A DNA stretch of 64,000 nucleotides, taken from NCBI GenBank assembly GCA_943370175.1, contig CALRPU020000023.1:1-64000 (forward strand), written 5' to 3'. The notes under the pieces are model-generated. The model was given only the letters and a program-made list of their open reading frames with translations, was not told the origin of the DNA and ran no database searches. This stretch comes from Ideonella_A intermedia_A (lineage in GTDB: Bacteria; Pseudomonadota; Gammaproteobacteria; Burkholderiales; Burkholderiaceae_C). Positions 45,130 through 53,484 of the stretch are shown in pieces (the first letter of the stretch is position 1; each line of letters opens with the position of its first letter). The position numbers were made by a program, and so were the translations under genes.

Positions 45130-46749
45130 TCAGTGCGCGCCGCCGGCGTCGGCCACCACGGCGCCGCGCTGCGGGCGCGTCAGCCACACCAGCGCGATCA
45201 GCGCGACGAACAACACCGACGACAGGTAGAACACATCGGTCACGGCCATCGTGTAGGCCTGCTGGTCCAGCAGGCGGGTGACGGTGGCGGCGGCCTGCTC
45301 TGGCGTGTAGCCGGCCGCCTGCAACTGCTGCAGGGTGCCCACCGCGGTGGCGTTGCCCGCGTTGACCGCTTCGGCGAGGTGGGCGTGGTGCATCACGGCG
45401 CGGTCTTCCCACAGCGTGGTGAACAGCGAGGTACCGAAGGCCCCGGCGGTGATGCGCACGAAATTGCTCAGGCCGGAGGCAGCCGGCATCTGCTCGGGCT
45501 TCAGGCCGCTGAAGATGATGGCCTGCAGCGGAATGAAGAAGAAGGCCATGGCCGCCCCCTGCAACACCGTGGGCAGCAACACCGCCTCGAAGGTGACCTG
45601 CGTGTTGAAGCGCGAGCGCATCCACAGCACCAGCGCAAAGCCAAGGAAGGCCACGGTGGCCAGGCGCCGCGGGTCCACCCGCGACACGTTCTTGCCCACC
45701 CACGGCGACAGCACGATGGCCAGCAGGCCCACCGGCGCCATCGCCATGCCGGCCCAGGTGGCGGTGTAGCCCATGTGCTGCTGCAGCCAAAGCGGCAGCA
45801 ACACCACGTTGCCGAAGAACAACCCGTAGGCCACCGACAGCGCCGCACTGCCCATCAGGAAGTTGCGCCGCGCAAACAGCCGCAGGTTCACGATGGGGTG
45901 CGCTTCCGTCAGCTCCCACACCAGGAAGAAGGCGAAGCCGACCGCGGCCACCACCGCCAGCATCATGATCTGATTGGACGAGAACCAGTCCAGCTCCTTG
46001 CCCTTGTCGATCATGATTTGCAGCGCCCCCACCCACAGCACCAGCAGGCCCAGGCCGACGGTGTCCAGCGGCACGCGGCGCGGGCCGGGGTCGCGGCGGC
46101 GGTAGATCGACCAGGTGGCGGCGGCCGCCGCCAGGCCCACCGGCACGTTGATGTAGAAGATCCAAGGCCACGACATGTTGTCGGTGATCCAGCCGCCCAG
46201 CAGCGGCCCCATGACCGGCGCCACCAGCGTGGTCATGGCCCACATCGCCATCGCCATGCCGGCCTTGGCCGGCGGGTAGCTGGCCAGCAACAGGGTCTGT
46301 GACAGCGGAATCATCGGCCCGGCCACCAGGCCCTGCAGCACGCGGAAAAAGATCAACATGCCGATGTTCGGCGCCAGGCCGCACAGCCACGAGGCCAGCA
46401 CAAACATCAGCACGCTCGCGGTGAACAGGCGCACCTGGCCGAAGCGCTGCGTGAGCCAGCCGGTGAGTGGCACCGAGATGGCGTTGGCCACGGCGAACGA
46501 GGTGATCACCCAGGTGCCCTGCGCCGGGCTCACGCCCATGTCGCCTGAGATCGCCGGGATCGACACGTTGGCGATCGAGGAGTCCAGCACGTTCATGAAG
46601 GTGGCCAGCGACAGCGCGATGGTGCCCAGGACCAGCTCGCGGCCCTCCAGCGGCGCCAAAGGTGCCGGCGCGCGGGTGGGCGCAGGCGCCTGGGCCGCCG
46701 ACGCGCCGGCGGGCGAATCACCAACGGGGGATGCTCCGGCAAGCGACAT
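45130..46749 (-). CDS. emrB: EmrB/QacA-family (DHA2) MFS drug exporter
   Basis: Fourteen-helix proton antiporter, 539 aa. The first helix, LATFMNVLDSSIANVSIPAI, contains motif D1 of the DHA2 family. Motif A is GWLTQRFGQVRLF, and helix 5 has GPLLGGWI (motif C). It works with EmrA and the outer-membrane channel as a tripartite pump. The start is eight bases after the emrA stop. It is last in marR-oprM-emrA-emrB, converging on psd with only 31 bp between stops. Confidence 0.95.
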   Translation of the reverse strand: MSLAGASPVGDSPAGASAAQAPAPTRAPAPLAPLEGRELVLGTIALSLATFMNVLDSSIANVSIPAISGDMGVSPAQGTWVITSFAVANAISVPLTGWLTQRFGQVRLFTASVLMFVLASWLCGLAPNIGMLIFFRVLQGLVAGPMIPLSQTLLLASYPPAKAGMAMAMWAMTTLVAPVMGPLLGGWITDNMSWPWIFYINVPVGLAAAAATWSIYRRRDPGPRRVPLDTVGLGLLVLWVGALQIMIDKGKELDWFSSNQIMMLAVVAAVGFAFFLVWELTEAHPIVNLRLFARRNFLMGSAALSVAYGLFFGNVVLLPLWLQQHMGYTATWAGMAMAPVGLLAIVLSPWVGKNVSRVDPRRLATVAFLGFALVLWMRSRFNTQVTFEAVLLPTVLQGAAMAFFFIPLQAIIFSGLKPEQMPAASGLSNFVRITAGAFGTSLFTTLWEDRAVMHHAHLAEAVNAGNATAVGTLQQLQAAGYTPEQAAATVTRLLDQQAYTMAVTDVFYLSSVLFVALIALVWLTRPQRGAVVADAGGAH

Positions 46750-46757
46750 GGCCGCGC

Positions 46758-48125
46758 TCAGCCCGCCACCTGCGCCTGGGCCTGCGCGGTGCGCGGCACG
46801 GGCTTGCCGAGGTTGCTCTGGATGATGTCGCGCACCAGCTTGTCGGCCTCGGCGGTGGGCAGGTCCAGCGCGCGGGTGGCCACGTTGCGGGCATTGGCGG
46901 TGCTGGTGGCCACGGGCTGGCCGCTCTGGTCGGCGATGTCGACGGTGGCCTCCATTGACAGGCCCACCCGCAGCGGGTGCGCCGCGAGTTGCTGGCCGTC
47001 CACCTCGATGCGCACCGGCACCCGCTGCACCACCTTGATCCAGTTGCCGGTGGCGTTCTGCGCCGGCAGCAGCGCAAAGGCCGCGCCGGTGCCCGCGCCC
47101 AGCCCGACGATGCGCCCGGCGTAGTGGACCTGGTCCCCGTACAGGTCGGCGGTCAGCGTCACCGGCTGGCCAATGCGCATGTGGCGCAGTTGCACTTCCT
47201 TGAAGTTCGCCTCGACCCAGGCCTGGTCCAGCGGAATCAGCGTCATCAGCGGCGCGCCGGCCGCGATGCGCTGGCCCACCTGCACCGTGCGGCGGGCCAC
47301 TTGACCGGTGATCGGCGCGACCAGTTCGGTGCGCTGCACGGCCAGCCAAGCTTCGCGCACCGCGGCGGCGGCGCGTTCCACGTTCGGGTGGTTCTGCACC
47401 GAGGTGCCCTCGGTCAAGGCCTGGTTGCTGCGCGCCTGCTGCTGCGCCACCGCCAGGGCCGACTGCGCCCCGGCCAGCGCGCTGCGGGCGCTGGCCAGCG
47501 TCGCCTCGGCGTGCTTCATCTCCTCACCGCCGACGGCGCCGGTGGCCACCAGCGGGCGGCGGCGGTTGACGTCCTCGGTCGCCTTCGACACCTCGGCCTG
47601 CATGCGCGCCACTTCGGCTTCGCGCAGGCGAATGCTGCTGCCCAGGCTGTCGTTGTTGGCGTACAGGGTGCGCACCTCGCGGACGGTCTGGGCCAGCTGG
47701 GCCTCGGCGCGCTCCAGCGCCAGGCGGGCGTCGGCGGGGTCCAGGCGCACCAGCGGCTGGCCGGCCTTCACGGTGTCGGTGTCGTCGGCCAGCACGCTCA
47801 GCACGGTGCCGCCCACTTGCGGCGTCAGTTGCACCACCGGCGCCTGCACATAGGCGTTGTCGGTGCTTTCGAAGTGGCGCAGGTGCAGCCACCAGTGCGC
47901 GCCATAGGCCGCACCGGCCAGCACCACGGCGGCCGTCACGGCCAGAAGCGCCGGCCGGCGGCGCGAGGGCTTGACCGCGGGCGCCGGGGCGGCCCCGACG
48001 GCGGCCGGTGTGGCGTGGGCCGCGGGGGCTGCGGTGTGGGGTGGAGTGCTGGGTGTGGTGTGGGGTGTGGCGTGGGTTGTGGTGGGCGGGGTCGTGGTGG
48101 ACGCGTTGGCGGGGTGGTTCGACAT
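46758..48125 (-). CDS. emrA: EmrA-type membrane-fusion protein
   Basis: 455 aa adaptor. A Thr/Pro/Ala-rich cytoplasmic N-terminus (about 60 residues, with repeats of TTP and HT) precedes one membrane segment (ALLAVTAAVVLAGAAYG). ESTDNAYVQAPVVQLTPQVG is the EmrA hallmark, followed by an alpha-hairpin and the second lipoyl half VAPITGQVARRTVQVGQRI. ATG 48125 is chosen; upstream codons are Arg-rich and non-conserved. Confidence 0.94.
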   Translation of the reverse strand: MSNHPANASTTTPPTTTHATPHTTPSTPPHTAAPAAHATPAAVGAAPAPAVKPSRRRPALLAVTAAVVLAGAAYGAHWWLHLRHFESTDNAYVQAPVVQLTPQVGGTVLSVLADDTDTVKAGQPLVRLDPADARLALERAEAQLAQTVREVRTLYANNDSLGSSIRLREAEVARMQAEVSKATEDVNRRRPLVATGAVGGEEMKHAEATLASARSALAGAQSALAVAQQQARSNQALTEGTSVQNHPNVERAAAAVREAWLAVQRTELVAPITGQVARRTVQVGQRIAAGAPLMTLIPLDQAWVEANFKEVQLRHMRIGQPVTLTADLYGDQVHYAGRIVGLGAGTGAAFALLPAQNATGNWIKVVQRVPVRIEVDGQQLAAHPLRVGLSMEATVDIADQSGQPVATSTANARNVATRALDLPTAEADKLVRDIIQSNLGKPVPRTAQAQAQVAG

Positions 48126-48291
48126 GGCGTGGCTTTCTTCGTCGAGGTGAGGTGTGGCCGAACGGCGCGGGCGGGTGGCGGTCTCGGGGACGGCGCGGGC
48201 GGCGGTCGGTGCGGCCGGGGTCAAGGCGTGGGCGGGCGTGGGTGGGTGCGGGTAGGTACGGGTGGCGGTGGGTGACGGTGGGCGGGGCGCG

Positions 48292-49806
48292 TCAGTCGCC
48301 GAGGGCGGCCCCGTCGCGCCAGCCGCCGCCCAGGGCGCGGCTCAGCGCGGCTTCGGCGTTGAGGTGGCGGGCCTTCAGGTCGACCACGCCGCGGCGTTGG
48401 GTCAGCACGTTGGTCTCGGCCGTCAGCACGATGAGGAAATTGCCCAGGCCCGCCTGGTAGCGCTGCACCGCCAGGTCGAAGGCGGACTCGGCGGCCGCCA
48501 GCGCCTGCTGCTGCGCGGCCTGCTGGCGCTCGATGGCCGACAGGCTGCTCACTTCGTCGGCCACCTCGCGCAGCGCGCGCAGCAGCGTGGCGTTGTAGCC
48601 CTCGACCGCCGCGTCCACCTCGGCCGCGCGCGACCGCAGGTTGGCCCGCAGCCGCCCGCCGTCGAACACCGGCAGGCGCAGCGCGGGGCCCACGCCGTAG
48701 GTTTCGCTGCCGGCGCGCAGGAACCGGTCCAGGCCCAGGCTGGACAAGCCGATGAACGCGGTCAGGTTGATGTTGGGATAGAACTGGGCCTTGGCCACGG
48801 CCACGTCCTGCGTGGCCGCCTCGACCCGCCAGCGCTGCGCCACCAGGTCGGCGCGGCGGCCCAGCAGGTCGGCGGGCAGCCCGCGCGGCAAAGGCAAGGC
48901 CTTCACCGGCGCCAGTGGCGGGGTCAGGGTGGCCAGCGCGTCGGGGGGCTGGCCGCTGAGCTCGGCCAGGGCATGACGGGCGCGGGCGATCTGTTCCTCG
49001 GCCGCGGCCAGGTCCACCTCGGTCTGGGCAATCACGCCCTCGGCCTGGCGCAGTTCAACGGTGGTGTCCAGCCCGGCCGCGATGCGTTGGCGCACCAGCG
49101 CCAGCACCTGCCGGCGCTGGGTCAGCGCCGCTTCGGCGATGTCGCGCAGCGCCACCTGGCGGGCCAGGCCGACGTAGGTCGACGCCAGGTTCGCCGCCAA
49201 CAGCACGGCCGCGGCCTGCGCTTCGGCCTGCGCCGCGCGCGACTGGCCCACGGCCGAGGCCACCGCCGCCTGCTGGCGACCGAACAGGTCCCATTCCCAG
49301 CTGGCGCCGAGCGTGGCGCTGTTGCTCCAGGCGATGGCGCCGGCCAAGGGCGGTGGAATCAGCCCGTGGCGGGTGAAGCGTTGGTCGCTGAGGTCGGCCG
49401 AGGCCGACACCTGCGGCCCGCCGGCCGCACGCGCCGAAGCCACCACCGCATCGGCTTGCGCCAGGCGGGCGCGCACTTGCAGCAGCGAGGGCTGCTGCGC
49501 CAGCGCGGTGGTGATCAAGCGCGACAAGGCCGGGTCGCCCCAGGCGTCCCATGCGTTCTGGGTGGGCCAGTCCACCGGGGCCGCGTCGGGCGCCGCGGGG
49601 GCGCTGGCGTTGGCGCTGCCGGCCGGCGTGCCGGGCACGGTCATCAGCGCGTGCGGCGCGGGCAGCGTGGCGGGCAGCCCGGCGCAAGCGGTCAAGGCGG
49701 CAGCGGCCAGCACCGCCAAGGCCAGGCTGAAGCCGGCGCCGGCCGCACGGCGCGGGCGACGCGGCCGGGGGAGGCTCGAGGGAACGGGTTGAAGCATGGC
49801 GGTCAT
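48292..49806 (-). CDS. NodT/OprM-type outer-membrane efflux lipoprotein
   Basis: Outer-membrane channel of the Emr pump, 504 aa. The lipoprotein signal LALAVLAAAALTAC is followed by WPTQNAWDAWGDPALSRLI and two OEP repeats; GPALRLPVFDGGRLRANLRS is typical of the family. ATG 49806 is chosen; a second ATG lies three codons downstream. It starts 20 bp after marR. Confidence 0.93.
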   Translation of the reverse strand: MTAMLQPVPSSLPRPRRPRRAAGAGFSLALAVLAAAALTACAGLPATLPAPHALMTVPGTPAGSANASAPAAPDAAPVDWPTQNAWDAWGDPALSRLITTALAQQPSLLQVRARLAQADAVVASARAAGGPQVSASADLSDQRFTRHGLIPPPLAGAIAWSNSATLGASWEWDLFGRQQAAVASAVGQSRAAQAEAQAAAVLLAANLASTYVGLARQVALRDIAEAALTQRRQVLALVRQRIAAGLDTTVELRQAEGVIAQTEVDLAAAEEQIARARHALAELSGQPPDALATLTPPLAPVKALPLPRGLPADLLGRRADLVAQRWRVEAATQDVAVAKAQFYPNINLTAFIGLSSLGLDRFLRAGSETYGVGPALRLPVFDGGRLRANLRSRAAEVDAAVEGYNATLLRALREVADEVSSLSAIERQQAAQQQALAAAESAFDLAVQRYQAGLGNFLIVLTAETNVLTQRRGVVDLKARHLNAEAALSRALGGGWRDGAALGD

Positions 49807-49826
49807 GGTTCGGGGGTCGTTCGGGT

Positions 49827-50420
49827 TCAGTCGCGCGGTGACGCGGCCGGCTGGGTGTTGCCCCGCAGGCGCAGCAACAGGCCCAGCAGTTGCTGCCATT
49901 CGGCTTCGCTGAAGCCGGCCAGCACGCCGTTGTTGACGTCGGCCAGCACCTGCGGGATGTGGGCCGCCACCGCCTCGCCGGCGGCGGTCAGGGACAACCG
50001 CATCACCCGGCGGTCGGTGGCCGAGCGCTCGCGGCCGATCAGGCCCTTGGCCTCCAGGCGGTCGACCAGCCGGGTCATGGCACCGGCGTCGATGTCCATC
50101 TGCCGGGCCAGCGCCTGCGCCGTGCTGGCCGCGCCGGTCTTCAGCTTCCACAAGGGGTACCACTGGGCGGCGGTCAGGCCGTGCAGGCTCATGCGGGCTT
50201 CGATGTCGCGCCGCATGGCGAAGACGATCTGGTGCATCAAATGGCCGACGCTGTCGGCCGCGTGGTAGCGCCGGCCGTCGTAGAAGCGTGGCGCCGGCGC
50301 GGTGGGTGCGGCCGGTGGCATCGATGGCTGGGCCGAAGGCGGGGTTGCATTCGGGGCCGGGGCCGGCCCGGGCGCTTGCACGGAGGCCCGCTTGGCGCGG
50401 GAGGCGGTGGTCTTGGTCAC
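49827..50420 (-). CDS. MarR-family repressor of the efflux operon
   Basis: 197 aa winged-helix regulator. A 45-residue Ala/Pro-rich N-terminal extension precedes the dimer helix. The recognition region TAQALARQMDIDAGAMTRLV and the wing ATDRRVMRLSLTAAGEA with the conserved D-R-R are clear. It is first in the operon with the OprM, EmrA and EmrB genes, and a palindrome overlaps its promoter, so autorepression relieved by a drug or phenolic ligand is the expected mode. Confidence 0.92.
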   Translation of the reverse strand: MTKTTASRAKRASVQAPGPAPAPNATPPSAQPSMPPAAPTAPAPRFYDGRRYHAADSVGHLMHQIVFAMRRDIEARMSLHGLTAAQWYPLWKLKTGAASTAQALARQMDIDAGAMTRLVDRLEAKGLIGRERSATDRRVMRLSLTAAGEAVAAHIPQVLADVNNGVLAGFSEAEWQQLLGLLLRLRGNTQPAASPRD

Positions 50421-50439
50421 GGCGCGATTTTAGATGCCT

Positions 50440-50462
50440 GGGCAATCATTGCCCTGACAATG
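50440..50462. promoter_or_regulatory. Palindromic operator in front of marR
   Basis: GGGCAAT-C-ATTGCCC at 50440-50454 is a perfect 15-bp palindrome, and CATTG-CCCTGA-CAATG at 50447-50462 is a second one overlapping it. They lie 20-42 bp upstream of the marR start and so probably cover its promoter. The ATTGCC half-sites fit MarR-family operators. Confidence 0.65.
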
Positions 50463-50534
50463 GTTTTTCCGGGCCGGTCGGCGGCGGCCTGAACGACAAT
50501 CGCGCCCGCCCTCCACGCGCCCGCCCGACCGCCC

Positions 50535-51815
50535 ATGAACACCCCAACCCCCGCCTCCAGCCCTGCCACTGCCCCCGGCGCCACGGACACCACCGGCCCC
50601 ACGGGCGCCATCGTCATCGTCGGTGGCGGCCACGCCGCGGCCAGCCTGTGCAGCGCGCTGGCCGACGCCGGCCAGGGCCACCGCGTGACGCTGCTGTGCG
50701 CCGAACCGGTGCTGCCCTACCAGCGCCCGCCCCTGTCGAAGAACTTCCTGAAGAACGCGGCCGACGCGGTGATGCCCCACCGCGCGGCCGCGTGGTACGC
50801 CGAGGCCGGCATCACCGTGCGCCTGGGCACCGCCGTCGCCGACATCGACCGCGCCGCGCGCACCGTGGGCCTGAACGGTGGCGAGCGCCTGGCCTACGAG
50901 CACCTGGTGCTGGCCACCGGCACCGTGGCCCGTCGCCTGCCCGTGCTGCCAGCATCGCTGCGCAACGTGCACGTGCTGCGCACCGCGGCCGACGCCGCGG
51001 CCCTGCGCGCCGAACTGCAGCCCGGCCGGCGCCTGACGGTGCTGGGCGGCGGCTTCATCGGGCTGGAAGTGGCGGCCACGGCACAGGCCCTGGGGCTGGC
51101 GGTGCAGGTGCTGGAATCGGCCCCGCGGCTGTTGGGGCGTTCGGTGTCGCCGACCTTGTCGGACCACGTGGCCGAACAGCACCGGGCCGCGGGCATCGAC
51201 CTGCGCCTGGGCGTCACCGCCGGCGACTTCGAGCACGACGGCGAGCGCCTGCACGCGCTGAGCGTGGACGGCGTGCGCCAGGACATCGACTTGCTGCTGC
51301 TGGGCATCGGCGCCTGGCCGGACACCGCCCTGGCCGAAGCCGCCGGCCTGGCCGTGGACAACGGCGTGGTGGTCGACGACCACCTGCGCACCAGCGACCC
51401 GGCCATCCACGCCGTCGGCGACTGCGCCCGCTTTCCGGCCGCCGCGGCCAATGGCGGTGCGCTGCGCCTGGAATCGGTGCAGAACGCGACCGACCAGGCG
51501 CGCTGCCTGGCGGCCGCGCTGGCGGGCGGACCGGCCAAGGCCTATGGCGCGCTGCCGTGGTTCTGGTCCGACCAGGGGGGCTTGCGGCTGCAGATGGCCG
51601 GCTTGCTGCCCGCCGGCACCACGCTGCACAAGCGGCCGGGGCCGGCAGCGGGCGGCTTTTCCTTGCTGCACTACCTGGGCGAGCAGTTGGTCTGCGCCGA
51701 GTCGGTGAACGCCCCGATGGACCACCTGATGCTGCGCAAGCTGCTGGAAGCCGGCAAGAGCCCGGCGCCCGCGGTGGCCTGCGACCCGGCCGTGGCCCTG
51801 AAGACCCTGCTCTGA
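50535..51815 (+). CDS. Ferredoxin/rubredoxin reductase-like FAD oxidoreductase
   Basis: NAD(P)H:FAD disulfide-fold reductase without the redox disulfide, 426 aa. FAD motif IVIVGGGHAAASLCSALADA near residue 27, YQRPPLSKNFL, NAD motif LTVLGGGFIGLEVAATAQAL, and VHAVGDCARFPA are all in place. The C-terminal reductase domain (LPWFWSDQGGLRLQMAGLL) fits putidaredoxin or rubredoxin reductases. No ferredoxin or oxygenase is adjacent, so its electron partner is unknown. It is divergent from marR by 114 bp. Confidence 0.87.
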   Translation: MNTPTPASSPATAPGATDTTGPTGAIVIVGGGHAAASLCSALADAGQGHRVTLLCAEPVLPYQRPPLSKNFLKNAADAVMPHRAAAWYAEAGITVRLGTAVADIDRAARTVGLNGGERLAYEHLVLATGTVARRLPVLPASLRNVHVLRTAADAAALRAELQPGRRLTVLGGGFIGLEVAATAQALGLAVQVLESAPRLLGRSVSPTLSDHVAEQHRAAGIDLRLGVTAGDFEHDGERLHALSVDGVRQDIDLLLLGIGAWPDTALAEAAGLAVDNGVVVDDHLRTSDPAIHAVGDCARFPAAAANGGALRLESVQNATDQARCLAAALAGGPAKAYGALPWFWSDQGGLRLQMAGLLPAGTTLHKRPGPAAGGFSLLHYLGEQLVCAESVNAPMDHLMLRKLLEAGKSPAPAVACDPAVALKTLL

Positions 51816-51948
51816 GCACACGGCCCGGCGCCCGCCGGGCCCCTGTCCGGCGCCGCACGGCCCGCCCTCGGCCGGGTCCGCCGCACCGCCGCGGGGCACC
51901 CAGCGCCCCGCCGGCATGGCACACCGCTTGCGTCGGTCGCCTGAAAAC

Positions 51949-51964
51949 CTGACCATTCGGTCAG
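51949..51964. promoter_or_regulatory. RutR-like operator upstream of preT
   Basis: CTGACCATTCGGTCAG has perfect outer arms (CTGACC/GGTCAG) and closely follows the RutR consensus TTGACCANNTGGTCAA. It lies 51 bp before preT. A RutR-like TetR regulator is encoded at 59.8 kb. Confidence 0.65.
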
Positions 51965-52014
51965 CTTCAAGGTGACCTCGGCCCACCCCCCGGCCGATCG
52001 ACGGAGTCCGCCCC

Positions 52015-53472
52015 ATGTCGCCCACCTCGGCCTCATCGGCCTTGCCGACCACCCTGCCCATCCCGGCCAGCGCCGACTCCCCCGCCGCCGGCGCTGCGGC
52101 GGACGTCCAGGCCGGTCGCCTGAGCGCGGCCGACTACGCCCGCCACTTCGCCGACGCCGCACCGCGCTTCAGCCGCACGCAGGCCCTGGTGGAAGCCGAG
52201 CGTTGCCTGTACTGCCACGACGCGCCCTGCGCCACCGCCTGCCCCACGGGCATCGACGTGCCCAGCTTCATCCGCCGCATCGCGGAGGACAACCTGCGTG
52301 GCGCGGCCCGCGCCATCCTGGACGCCAACCCCCTGGGCGGCACCTGCGCCCGCGTCTGCCCCACCGAGGTGCTGTGCGAACAGGTCTGCGTGCGCACCAC
52401 GCAGCAGGGCAAGCCGGTGGAAATCGGCCGCCTGCAGCGCTACGCCGTGGACGCGGTGATGGACCGGCCGCTGTCGGCATTGTTTCCGCGCGCGCCCCGC
52501 ACCGGTCGCCACGTGGCGGTGGTGGGCGCCGGGCCGGCCGGCCTGGCCTGCGCGGTCACGCTGGCGCGGCTCGGGCACGAGGTCACGGTGCACGACGCGC
52601 GGCCCAAAGGCGGCGGGCTCAACGAGTACGGCCTGGCCACCTACAAGGTGGCAGGTGACTTCGCGCAGGCGGAACTGAACTGGCTGCTGGGCATCGGCGG
52701 GATCGCGCTGAAGACCGGCTGGCGGCTGGAAATCGGCGCGCAGGTGGCTGCGCTGCGCGAACAGCACGACGCCGTCTTCCTGGCCATCGGCCTGGGCACC
52801 ACGCCCAGCCTGGGCGTGCCGGGCGAAACGCTGAACGGGGTGCGCGACGCGGTCGACTTCATCGCCGACCTGCGCCAGGCCGCCGACCCGGCGCAGTTGC
52901 CCATCGGCCGCCGCGTGGTGGTGATCGGTGGCGGCATGACGGCGGTGGACGCCGCGGTGCAAAGCCGCCTGCTGGGCGCCGAGTCGGTGCACATGGTTTA
53001 CCGCCGGGGCCCGCAGGCGATGGGCGCGTCGGCCGCCGAACAGGACTGGGCGCTGACCCATGGCGTGAGCATCCACCACCACCTGGCCCCCATCGAGGTG
53101 CTGGGCGAACACGGCCACGCCACGGCGGTGCGCTTCGCCCGCCAGGCGGTCGTCGACGGCGGCCTGCAGCCCACCGGCGAGACGCTCACGCTGGCGGCGG
53201 ACATGGTTTTCAAGGCCATCGGCCAGCGGCTGGACATCAGCGTGCTGGGCGGGGCGGGCCTCGCGCTGCAGTCGGGTCGCGTGGTGGCCGACGACGACGG
53301 CCGCACCGGCGTGCCCGGCGTCTACGTGGGCGGCGACTGCCGCCTGGGCGGGCGCGACCTCACCGTCGAAGCCGTCGAGGACGGCAAGCGCGCCGCCCGC
53401 GCCATCCACGCCCAACTGCTGGCCCAAGCCGATGCGGGCAACCCGCCCGCCGCCCAACCCCACGCCGCCTGA
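52015..53472 (+). CDS. preT: NAD-dependent dihydropyrimidine dehydrogenase subunit PreT
   Basis: Flavin/iron-sulfur subunit that passes NADH electrons to PreA for reduction of uracil and thymine; 485 aa, similar to the GltD small-subunit fold. Two N-terminal Cys clusters (64, 67, 72, 76 and 111, 115, 121, 125) bind 4Fe-4S centres. FAD motif VAVVGAGPAGLACAVTLARL and NAD motif VVVIGGGMTAVDAAVQSRLL follow. ATG 52015 follows CGGAG. It is the first gene of the pyrimidine operon, 12 bp before preA. Confidence 0.93.
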   Translation: MSPTSASSALPTTLPIPASADSPAAGAAADVQAGRLSAADYARHFADAAPRFSRTQALVEAERCLYCHDAPCATACPTGIDVPSFIRRIAEDNLRGAARAILDANPLGGTCARVCPTEVLCEQVCVRTTQQGKPVEIGRLQRYAVDAVMDRPLSALFPRAPRTGRHVAVVGAGPAGLACAVTLARLGHEVTVHDARPKGGGLNEYGLATYKVAGDFAQAELNWLLGIGGIALKTGWRLEIGAQVAALREQHDAVFLAIGLGTTPSLGVPGETLNGVRDAVDFIADLRQAADPAQLPIGRRVVVIGGGMTAVDAAVQSRLLGAESVHMVYRRGPQAMGASAAEQDWALTHGVSIHHHLAPIEVLGEHGHATAVRFARQAVVDGGLQPTGETLTLAADMVFKAIGQRLDISVLGGAGLALQSGRVVADDDGRTGVPGVYVGGDCRLGGRDLTVEAVEDGKRAARAIHAQLLAQADAGNPPAAQPHAA

Positions 53473-53484
53473 AGGAGCACGCCC

